This document shows, piece by piece, positions 10,151-19,800 of a stretch of DNA of 64,000 nt (the first letter of the stretch is position 1; each line of letters starts with the position of its first letter). A model generated the notes under the pieces. It was given only the letters and a program-made list of their open reading frames with translations. It did not search any database and was not told the DNA's origin. Source of the DNA: Euptelea pleiosperma (lineage: Eukaryota > Streptophyta > Magnoliopsida > Ranunculales > Eupteleaceae); the NCBI GenBank assembly GCA_035048495.1, contig CM068541.1, positions 4,223,929 to 4,287,928 on the forward strand, given 5' to 3'. The translations under genes were made by a program, and so were the position numbers.

Positions 10151-11175
10151 CAGCAACAATAGTCCCATCTTTGCTACCATCAATGGCAATCTACGGTTCC
10201 GACAGTGCCTGGCGTATATTTACATTCAGTGTTGGGGTCTACGCTGTCTCCCTGAGTTGTGCCACGCTGCTTTGCCGGCGTATTGTCTTGTCACCAACAC
10301 GTCCATCCTGCCTACGGTATTTATTTCAGCCTCTAGAATTTGTCTACGTAGTAATATGCCAAGAAAGACGAGATGGGACGAGCATCCGTCGTAGGGTTGG
10401 CAATGGATCAGGTTCGAGTCGGATTGTTACTGATCTGGTACCAATCGAGCCATGAGGCAAGGTGTTTAGATTTTAACTCTACATTTTATGACTTAGATCA
10501 ACCTGGATTACTGTTAGGGCGGGTCTTAGCTACAACCCTAACCATTCTTCGTTTAATGAACCTTGAGTTTCCATCACCTATAAACTTTTAAAATTCCCAT
10601 AATACCCTTGAAATTTGTGCATGCAGGTCTCAGAACCAGCCATTTTCATCCCCGGTTCCCTTTTCGTCATTTACAACTTCTCCACTCTCTTGGAGTACGT
10701 TCTTTGCGGCCTCTCTCCATCCATGCATGGTGGAACAACCAGAGAATGAGGAGGATAACCACGGTAACTGCATGGTTATTTGGTTTCTTGAGCGTCATTC
10801 TCAAACTCTTAGGGGTATCTGAGACCGTCTTTGAAGTAACACAAAAAGACCAAACTACCTCCGACAATGGCATAAACGCTGATGCTGGTAGCTTCACCTT
10901 TGACAACTCTCGAGTCTTTGTGCCTGGTGTGACCCTTTTGTTGGTGCATATGATCGCGCTTTTTGTGAGCTTGTTTGGGGTCCAAGCACCAGTCCACGGT
11001 GCAAGGTCAGGTCTAGGGGACATCATTTGTAACGCATGGGTGGTGCTAAGCTTCTTTCCTCTTGCGAAAGGACTATTTCGAAAAGAAAAGTATGGGATTC
11101 CATTACACCATATGCAAATCAGCGGCTTTGGCAGGACTCTTCGTGCAATTCTGCAGACTGGCTTCGAGGGTTTAG
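10151..11175 (+). pseudogene. Cellulose synthase-like copy 2, 3'-terminal pseudogene
   Basis: Remnant exon 8 (10151-10316, from SNNSPI onward) and exon 9 (10627-11175) are recognisable, with the GT donor and CAG acceptor of a shortened intron. Exons 1-7 and the catalytic region with QQKRW are absent. Exon 9 has an extra base near 10713, before the AWWNNQRM block, and a 2-base deletion near 11107, just before KSAALAGLF, so the frame is lost twice. The next upstream sequence is MITE. About 1 kb of 3' flank is duplicated with copy 1, which suggests that copies 1 and 2 are sisters. Translation of the long open frame across exon 9 gives only a chimeric C-terminus. Confidence 0.85.
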
Positions 11176-11824
11176 ACATTGTTGGAAGAATTACACAACA
11201 TGATGCTACAATTTTATTGTGTATTCGTCAATTACTATTTTAAAATCAAAACTTAGGTTGCAACACAACCTTCACACAACGTTCACCTAGGCACCTATTA
11301 GTTCTTTTATTTTTTTTTTTGGTAGCTATCATTAAATGAATAAATGTCCTGAAATCTTTTTTCTAGAAAATAAAAAATAGTTCATTGAACGTCCTTTCAC
11401 CGTACACACCGTTACTAAAGCTAATATATTACTTTGAAAAGGGTTATCAGTCATTGAAAAATAATCTTATTAAATTACTTGTTACTTCCCACGTCGTCGT
11501 TAATTATATTTTCAACATAGTCCTTTCATTATAATAAAATTATTTATATATTTTTTAAATAATTTCTTAATCACAACTTAATTACTTTCTATGCCATTAC
11601 TTTCAATTATACATTGATTTGCTGCAATTTATAGACATCTCCAAACTACCCTTTTGGTTGAAATTTTTATTATTTTGCCACTTCTTTAAAAAGGCCCCTA
11701 CAATCACTCACGTACAATGGATTTGTAGCTCACTAGTGCAAGGTAAAACTATATAACGCATGGGATTTCTGATCTTTATAAGCTTCCAAGCCTTAAGTCA
11801 CAATATATAAGTAATAGTGAAGGG

Positions 11825-12060
11825 CATGGTTTAAAATAACGCCGTTTTAATGGTTTTAACGACTGTTAAAACGGTAACGCCCTAAGCGCATTACGTTAAC
11901 AACCGTTTTGACGCTTAGAAAATAACGGCCGTTATAATGAAAATAAAACGAAAAATAACTTCTGTTGTTTTTTGAAAAAAATTGTGAAAAAAATGGCCAG
12001 TATTTCGGTTATTTTCCGTTTTTTTTCATTTCTTTAAACTTTGAAATTTTGTATTTTGAA
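11825..12060. mobile_element. hAT-like MITE fragment (AACGGCCGTT family)
   Basis: The left end CATGGTTTAAAATAACGCCG carries the family terminus, with CCGTTTTAATGG and AACGGTAACGCCC repeats inside. No right terminus could be found, so it is truncated or eroded into a T-rich tract. Confidence 0.5.
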
Positions 12061-12250
12061 TTTCTGCCACACTTCTTTTTAATTTTTTTCTATTATTGCT
12101 CAAACTTTTAGAAAACCTTTTTTCTTTTTCCTTTTTTCTTTAAAATCATTAACATATTCGTGCTAGTTTGAAACAAAAAAATGGATCTAAAAAAATATTC
12201 ACCCAAATTATTGAACCAAATGTTATTTATTATTTGGAGGTTTTGAGGAA

Positions 12251-12601
12251 GGGTCGGGTTCCGGTGACCAACACTTTGGTGTACCCTCATAGAAGATGAA
12301 TCAATGACTGATTTTTGGTGAAGATGATCTCTATGGTGAGGAGATCATCCTCACAAAAATTCAAATCATTCTGATAGTCATAGACTGGTTTAGAAGTTGA
12401 AGAATTATGGACCATCAATATTTATTGTGTAACTTGAAATCCACATTTCACTGGGTTAGAAATTTCAGAATGGGCTGATTTTTTTGTTGAGGTGATTATA
12501 TGGCGAGGAGATCATCCTCACCGAAAATCAGCCATTGATTCATCTTCTACGAGGGTACACCAAAGTGTTTGTAAAAAATGTTGGTCACCGGAACCCGACC
12601 C
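12251..12601. mobile_element. Fold-back MITE family B (GGGTCGGGTTCCGG ends)
   Basis: GGGTCGGGTTCCGGTGACCA at the left mirrors TGGTCACCGGAACCCGACCC at the right. Inside are the mirrored arms TTGGTGTACCCTC and GAGGGTACACCAA, then GAAGATGAATCAATG. The flanks TTTGAGGAA and TTTGAAAAC share 6 of 9 bases. A sister copy at 57052-57441 has a perfect 9-bp duplication. Confidence 0.8.
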
Positions 12602-12656
12602 TTTGAAAACATCAGAGGTGGAGTAGAAACCTAGGCCCAGAAAAGTGAATCCACCT

Positions 12657-12971
12657 CGGATTGGGTCAAACATCCATATGGTCAGCTATTATAAAAGTGT
12701 GCCATGCGGGTCGTACTGTCAGTCAGCAAAGTTCTCTGTCTGCCCCATGCACCCATCATTCGGATTGGGTCAAACATCCGTATGGTCAGCTATTATAAAA
12801 GTGTGCCATGCGGGTCGTACTGTCAGTCAGCAAAGTTCTCTGTCTGCCCCATGCACCCATCATTCGGATTGGGTCAAACATCCATATGGTCAGCTATTAT
12901 AAAAGTGTGCCATGTGGGTCGTACTGTCAGTCAGCAAAGTTCTTCTCTGTCTGCCCCATGCACCCATCATT
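12657..12971 (+). repeat. 104-bp minisatellite, three copies, derived from a MITE arm
   Basis: Units start at 12657, 12761 and 12865 with CGGATTGGGTCAAACATCC. The first two are exactly 104 bp and the third is 107 bp because of a three-base insertion near 12940. The unit holds the family A arm (AAACATCCATATGGTCAG and GTGTGCCATGCGGGTCGTA) plus GCCCCATGCACCCATC. Open frames across it are artefacts of the period. Confidence 0.9.
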
Positions 12972-13055
12972 TGGATGGATGGGCCCCACCAGGATGATTT
13001 CCTTCGTTCATTTTTAACCTGATTGAGTGATTGCATCATAAGGTTTATACTTTAT

Positions 13056-13454
13056 GGTCGTGATGTAACAAGGTATACCTGAGATCTTTTCATTTGCCGG
13101 AAGCGGCATTTTTGGTAGTCGCCGCTGCCATCTGGGCCCACTGACCGTATGGATGTTTAGCCCACCCCTTAATAGACATTCATTCAAAAAATCATCTTGC
13201 TTAATGATTTTTAGCCTTGATTTTAGTACTCAAAAAATGGTTGCATTCAACGGCTCTAAGAACGCCTTAAAAAGTGCTAAAAAGTGTTAAAATCTAATGG
13301 TTATAGATTACCAAGGTGATTTTTGGTCTCTATATCCAACAAGGGATGGGATAAACATCCGTGCGGTCAGTGGGCCCAGATGGCAGCGGTGACTACTAAA
13401 AGTGCCGCTTCCGCAAATGAACAGTTCCAGGCATACCTTGTTACATCTTTTTCC
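13056..13454. mobile_element. Fold-back MITE with GATGTAACAAGG ends and 9-10 bp target duplication
   Basis: GATGTAACAAGGTATACCTG near the left end mirrors CAGGCATACCTTGTTACATC near the right. Inside, GCCGCTGCCATCTGGGCCCA mirrors TGGGCCCAGATGGCAGCGG. The flanks TATACTTTAT (13046-13055) and TATACTTTAT (13455-13464) are identical, a Mutator-size duplication. A degenerate copy is at 37098-37371. Confidence 0.8.
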
Positions 13455-13618
13455 TATACTTTATACAATTTTTCTGACAGTCCTCCATGTGCTTTTCAAT
13501 CATCCAGAGAATCTGATAGATCAGATGGCTAGGATGAATCAATTTGAAATTTAACTTGCTTATCTTACAGGGGAAAAGATTCGGTGGCCTCGGGAGACTT
13601 CAAACTTTGAAGTTCACC

Positions 13619-14023
13619 GAGTAAAACTTGTGTCACAAGATGCTGTGACGGAAGCCGGTCACAGCACTCAATACGAGCCACGTGGCATACGATCAGAAGG
13701 CGCTGACTGTATGGATGTTTGGCCAGTCCCTCGGTGGACCTACAAACCAAAAATTAGCCTGATTAGTGATTTACAACCTTTGGATTTTTGCAGGCAGATA
13801 ACGCTCAATAATGCTCAAATTCCTACCGTTAAAATCAACCCATGAAAATAACTTCAATTGAATCGATTAGAAACCACTAACCAAGCGATTTTTTGTGTAT
13901 CGGTCCACCGAGGGACTGGTCAAACATCCATACGGTCATCGTCCTCTAATAGTATGCCACGTGGCTCGTATTGAATGCTGTGACCCGCTTCCGTCACAAC
14001 ATCTTGTGACACAAGTTTTTCTC
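13619..14023. mobile_element. Full-length family A fold-back MITE
   Basis: GAGTAAAACTTGTGTCACAA mirrors TTGTGACACAAGTTTTTCTC, with CACGTGGCATAC and GTATGCCACGTGGC arms that include two G-boxes. It is nearly the same as the element at 9235-9640. No clear target duplication remains. Confidence 0.8.
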
Positions 14024-14177
14024 CCACCCAAAATGTCTGACACTGACTCTAATCACTTAACCCAACGCAACCTACGCTAAGCCCTTGGTAAGTGGTTAAT
14101 AAGGGTACTTGTCAGACATTCTTGGAGGGGGACGGGGCCCGCGAATATTTTCCCCTGTAAAATAGGCAAGTTTCTTG

Positions 14178-14430
14178 ACCTGCCATATCGAAAGCCCATC
14201 CCTAGGTGGTCACATGTAAAAAAATCAGCCTGTTTAGTGATTTTTAAAGATTTTTTTATTAGAGTCGTTTTCATCGGTTGAATTTTAACAGTAGATTTTG
14301 AGCATTATTTGGGGTACTCAAATCCAAAGGTTTGAAATCAATAATCTGGCTGATATTTTGTATATAGGTCCACCTCGGGATGGGACAAACATCTGTATGG
14401 CAAGTTGTCTCTAAGATTGAGCCACGTGGG
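14178..14430. repeat. Degenerate family A fold-back MITE
   Basis: The left arm ATCCCTAGGTGG and right arm GTCCACCTCGGGATGGGACA flank the usual centre, ending at GAGCCACGTGGG. The outer left arm is missing. Confidence 0.55.
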
Positions 14431-14696
14431 TGATTCTATTCTCCCTCATCATCATTGAAGAGGGACGTTGGCATGCTGGACAACCTGAACTATGAATGCC
14501 CCGTCTACACCCAATTTTTGTCCTTAAAATAGAGATTTAAAATAAAGATCAGGCATTTAATGAGGGATGATTGTGCCTTAATTGCCGCAACAACTGTGGG
14601 TGGTAACCTCGGTTTTGGCTTTATAATAATAGAATGGATAGATTACACAGCCTCCTTTAATGCACAAAGAGTGATGGTTTTAAAGTAGGACTATAT

Positions 14697-14816
14697 GGGT
14701 GCTATCATACCAGTACTAATGCACCAGATCCCATTAGAACTCCAGAGTTAATCATGTCTGGGCGAGAGTAGTACTAAGATGGGTGACCTCCCGAGAAACC
14801 CTCATGTTGCATCCCT
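14697..14816 (+). rRNA. Solitary 5S rRNA-like sequence, probably a pseudogene or 5S-derived element
   Basis: 120 bases align end to end with plant 5S rRNA from memory: GGGTGCTATCATACCAGTAC at the start, AATGCACCAGATCCCAT, GGGCGAGAGTAGTACTA, then GATGGGTGACCTCCC and an end at GTTGCATCCCT. Several changes hit the A box region (AATCATGTCTGG) and the C box (CCCGAGAAACCC). No neighbouring repeat units occur, so it is not part of a 5S array. A Cassandra-type TRIM LTR or a 5S SINE could also carry such a sequence, but matching LTR ends were not seen. Confidence 0.75.
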
Positions 14817-15210
14817 TCAAACTATTTTTAAGAATACACAAAAAAAAAGTAGAGATTATATAAATATTTGAATTCCCTGCCAACTGTGCTACATGCATTT
14901 GTCATGATTATAAAAATATAATATAATATTAGTATATTATATATTGGACGGCATAAAATCTTGATATAAAATGCATTTACTTCCTTACATTAAATCATAA
15001 AAGAGCCTCACAAAATGACCTAAGAACCTTTTTTTGAAATTGATTAATAAAGATTGGGTATTTTTTATGGTTTGTTCTTGTTTGTTTGTTTGTATTTATT
15101 TATTTATTTTTTAATGTAGGCAAAGCGATTCAGGCTTGGACTGATAGTCCAATTGACAAGGCATACACAGATAATATATACAGACAGCCATTCATAGAAC
15201 TCCATTCTAA

Positions 15211-15603
15211 AAGCATCTCCAACCGTGCTCTATTTTTTCAAAATAGAAAGCCATCAGGTGGAATCCACCCTCCAACCGTACTCTAAAAAGGGTCCGCATT
15301 TTAGAAACCCTATTTTGATTCTCTAAATTTGGAGACCTGAATGAATCTGTAAAAAGGATCTTTATTACTATTTATATTTTATAATTCCAATTTTAACCTT
15401 TTTAATGTATTATACTAAAATTTGATATCAATTATGTCCTTGTTATTTTTCAAAAAAGTAGTGTTTTAGAGATTAAAATGAAAATGGTGATTGGAGTTGA
15501 CACTGTAACCAAGGTGTTGGAAAAACACTTTCTAATAAATAAATAAATAAATAATTTTTTTTGTGCTCTGAAATATTAATAGAGATGTTGGTTGGAGATG
15601 CTC
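15211..15603. mobile_element. Tourist-like (PIF/Harbinger) MITE
   Basis: The termini AAGCATCTCCAACC and GGTTGGAGATGCTC are inverted and flanked by TAA (15208-15210) and TAA (15604-15606), the 3-bp target duplication of PIF/Harbinger. Inside, ACCGTGCTCTATTTT and CTCCAACCGTACTC repeat the terminal motif. Confidence 0.75.
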
Positions 15604-16285
15604 TAAGCATAACCATACTAGGGAAGCAAGTCCGTGTTTGATGGCCCCAGGGACTTCAAAGTTTGATGCCCCCCTCCAAAACACCACGTGGAGTAATCTT
15701 TAGGCCCACTTACCTTCTGGATATTTGGTCAACCTCTTGATGAATCTAGAGATAAAAAATAAGTACAATTAGTTATTTATTGTCATTAAATTTAGTATTT
15801 TAATAATATGCTTTTTGACGATTGAATTTGAACCTTTTTTTATGCTAAAATATAACTGTTATAAATCACCAATCAAGCTGATCTTTGGTATGTGTAGGTC
15901 CAGAAAGAAGTGGTCCAAAGTATCCAAGGAAGGATACACATCACATCTTGGCTAGATGGGTCTGTGTGGGACACATCTAGCCTGCATACGCATTGTCAGC
16001 AATGTCCATTGAAAAACGTATTATTTCAATGTTTTCAACAGATAATTAATTTAGAAAACTAAACTGACTGAAGTTAACTAATCTAACCTGGGTTAATTAT
16101 TCGTTTCTGTCGTGCAAACTGCAAATGACATGTTTTTTCAATGTCATAACGAGAAACACCTGCGGCAAAAAATTTCACATCTATGTGGGCCGCCCCTCCA
16201 TAGAATGTCTACGTGGCTGCTTTGAAGCCAAGGAAACCGTGCTTAAAAACAGACAAAAAAAAAATCTGGGAAGGAAGCTATGTTA
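15604..16285. other. Gene-free spacer with degenerate repeat arms
   Basis: A weak family A-like inverted pair spans about 15690-15960 (ACTTACCTTCTGGATATTTGG against GTCCAAAGTATCCAAGGAAG). The rest shows no coding or repeat signal that I recognise. Confidence 0.4.
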
Positions 16286-16794
16286 GAGTAAAACTTTGAT
16301 GACATAGTCCTGTCATTGAGGCGCAATATGAGCCCGTGGCACACTCTTAGAGGACTATGACTATATGAATGTTTGACCAATCCCTAGGTGGGCCTACGTA
16401 CCAAAAATCAGCCCGATTAGTGATTTCTAGGCTTTGTTTTGGAATTATTTTCATGGGTTGATATTAACCGTGGGAATTTGAACATTATTGACCATTCTTT
16501 GAGGTACAAAGATCCAAAGGTTTGAAATCACTAATCAAGCTGATTATAGGTTTGTAAAACCACCTAGAGATTGGAAAAACATCCATACTGTCCGAGTCCT
16601 CTAAGAGTGTTCCACGTGGATCAACCCATGAAATAATTCCAATCCAACGCATAGAAATATCTTTAATCGGGCTGATTTTTTGTTTTAGGTCCACCTAGGG
16701 ATTGGCCAAACATCCATATGGTCATAGTCTTCTGAGAGTGCCACGTGGATCATATTGTACAATGTCATCGGCCTCTGTCATGAAAGTTGTACTC
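16286..16794. mobile_element. Family A fold-back MITE with a duplicated right arm, just upstream of Csl copy 3
   Basis: The left end GAGTAAAACTTTGATGACA mirrors the right end TGTCATGAAAGTTGTACTC. After the first right arm (ending GTTCCACGTGGA near 16619) there is a second (ATTGGCCAAACATCC to GTGCCACGTGGATC), so the element has three arms. It ends about 80 bp before the ATG of copy 3 and replaces the upstream sequence seen at copy 1. Confidence 0.7.
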
Positions 16795-16875
16795 CAATAA
16801 AAATGACAGAAAAATAATTTAAGAGTCCTCGAAGGCATCAAAGGCTATCCTGGCAATCCTGCTCCTCCTCCCGCC

Positions 16876-19800
16876 ATGGCCAATCCCATCTCTCCCCTCT
16901 TCAAGAGAGAATAACTCGTAAGAACACTCTCCAAAGAACCTCAGATCTTATCATCTTCTTCCTCCTTATATCTCTCCTCTTATATCGTCTTCTCTCACTC
17001 AACGAGCATGGAATCACTTGGCTGCTTGCCTTCCTCTGCGAGTCATGGTTCACCTTCATCTGGTTCGTCGCCCTCAACTGTAAATGGAATCCTGTTGAGC
17101 ACAAAACATACCCCCAACGTCTCTTGAACAGGTACTAAACTCGATCCAGTTTTTTTCTAATACATGTTTGATGTTGATATATGACACAATATGTTTTCCT
17201 TGGCAGAAATCACGAGCTCCCCCCTGTTGACTTGTTTGTTACAACAGCGGACCATGTTCTTGAACCACCTATCATCACTGTGAACACTGTTCTCTCTTTG
17301 TTGGCTCTCGATTACCCACCTCACAAACTCGCTTGCTACGTGTCGGACGATGGTGCCTCTCCGGTCACCTTTTACTCTCTCCTCGAAGCTTCTAAATTCG
17401 CTAAGCTCTGGGTTCCTTTCTGTAAGAAGTACAACGTTCAAGTTAGAGCTCCTTTCCTTTATCTTTCCGAGGATGAGCCTAAAGCTTCCGGTGATGATCT
17501 TTCATCAGACTTCTGGAAGGACTGGAGAAAGATGAAGGTAAGGGAACGTCCTGACTCCTGGGCTGGGAACCAATATTGCCGGCTCTCATCGGTTTCGGTT
17601 CCTATTGGTTCCGTTCTCAAAACGACGGATTCGGAGCTGGAATCAATTATTTGGTTCCGGTCGGTTTCATGATAATATTATAATTTTAACACTATTTATA
17701 CATAATATTACATTTATATATCGGTTCTGATTCGGTTCCAATATTAAATTTTCCAGAACCGGGGGACCTGTTATTATCGGTCCAGTTTCAGTTTCGGTTC
17801 TTATTTAGTCGGTTGCTAAAAATGCAAATTGAAGCCCCTGGTCCACATCATAACGCCGCGTAGATGGCCCATTTATTATGGACTGTTTTTAATGGAATCC
17901 TGTTGAGCACAAAACAGTAGTGTATTTATTGACCATCACCCGAACGTTACAAAGATGCGGATGATCTTTGCAGACGGATCACACACCACAGTATGAGCTA
18001 CGTGGCACTTTTAGAGACCACTGGCCGCCTACCACACCCACAATATGAACCACGTGGCATATTCTTAGAGATTTCTTACCTTATGGATGTTTAGCCCAAT
18101 CTTAGATGGACACAAGACCCAAAATCAGCTTGATTAGTGATTTCTAAGCATGGGATTGGAGTTCTTTTCATGGGTTGATTTTTAACCGTGGAATTTGAGC
18201 ATTATTGACCATTATTTGGGGTACAAATATCGATCCAAAGGTTTGAAACCAGTAATCGGGCTGATTTTTGGTCTGTAGGACCACCTAGGGATTGGCCAAA
18301 CATCCGTACAGTCAGCATACTATAAGAGTGTGCCTCGTAGCTCATATTATGGCCGGTTCACATCCATCTGCTGGCCAAGTTATTGACTTGTCGGAATCAA
18401 TAAATCCAAATGGACCTTGTACCATATGGGTGTGTATATCCGCGACGGAATGTACATCCCCGACGACCAGAGGGCACCACCGACATAATCTCTTTGCAGA
18501 TGATAACTGATAACTGCCATTAAACCTGTCTCTGTCTTCACCTCTTTGTAGGATGAATATGAACTACTTAGCCGGAGAATCGAAGAGGCCGTACAAAATT
18601 CCCCGCCACGGGATCTAACCGGCAAATTTGCGGCGTTGTCTAAAATAGAACGCAGAAACCACCCGAGCATAGTTCAGGTAATCTATTGGGTTGAGTAACG
18701 TACAAAAACAAAATTTCATGAGCTAAATTCTCTTTGTGAGAGAAAAATATTTATAGTACACATATGTCTGGTAGGTTATATGGGAGAACAAGGAAGATGG
18801 TCCAGACGGGTTGCCACATCTGGTTTATGTGTCAAGGGAGAAGCGGCCGAAGCATCCGCATCATTTCAAAGCAGGGGCGATAAACGTTTTGGTATATTTT
18901 TATCCCCATTAATTTCTCTTCTTTCTATTACATTTGATTGTGTTTTATTTACCAAACTAGTGGGCTACACGCGGAAGAAGTGGCAAACTAAGATATTTTC
19001 AACCCAAAGGACAATTTCAAAAAAGGAAATTCTATTCGCACCTCATTTTTTTTTGGAAGCAATACACCCTTGGAAAACACCCCACACCGGATCGCTTTCT
19101 CTGTCCCACAATCTCTCTCTCTCATAGGAGTGGCAGTGGATCGGGTCAAACTTGAGATCCGATCCAAAAAAATTGGGTCCGGAACTTTATTTTTCGGTAT
19201 CAAATCAGTACCGAATCACAGATTGTCAATCCGATCTCTTATCAGATCGGTTTCGGATCAACCTTGTTCCGATCCAATATATATATAATAATTACTTAAA
19301 AGTATTTAAATATGTATTATTTAAATATATGCCCAATGGAATTATAAATGTATATATATTATATACATATGAGATCGGATCGGATTGGACCCGGAACCGA
19401 TCTAATCATATCGGATTGATTTCGGAACTAAATTTTATTGATCCGATCGGGTCCAGATCGATTGGATTTCTTATCGGATCGGTACCAAATCAGTACCAAT
19501 CGACTCGAACCCGACCCATTGTCAGCCCTGCTCTCTCTCTCTCTCTCTCTTTAATTTTCTTTTTTTCTGTTCGGTCCAACAAAACAATATAGATCTATTC
19601 AGTTGGTGCAAACTGAGCAGGCAAAGGAGGGGGGTTTCAAAGGGTTGGGTGTTATCACATAAAATGGGGTGCAAATAGATTTCAAAAATGGAATAAGAAG
19701 AAATAAAGTAATCAAAATAGATTGTTTTGAAAATATGAATAAAATGACATAGTAAGTAATTTAGTGAAAATGAAGGAGATGTATATTAAATATATAATAA

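Noticed and set aside
10667..11179. Minus-strand open frame of 170 codons
   Set aside because: Antisense of the Csl copy 2 exon 9; the sense strand matches the Csl family.
12645..13017. Three overlapping open frames of 69-97 codons
   Set aside because: They are one repeated peptide caused by the 104-bp minisatellite, with no domain.
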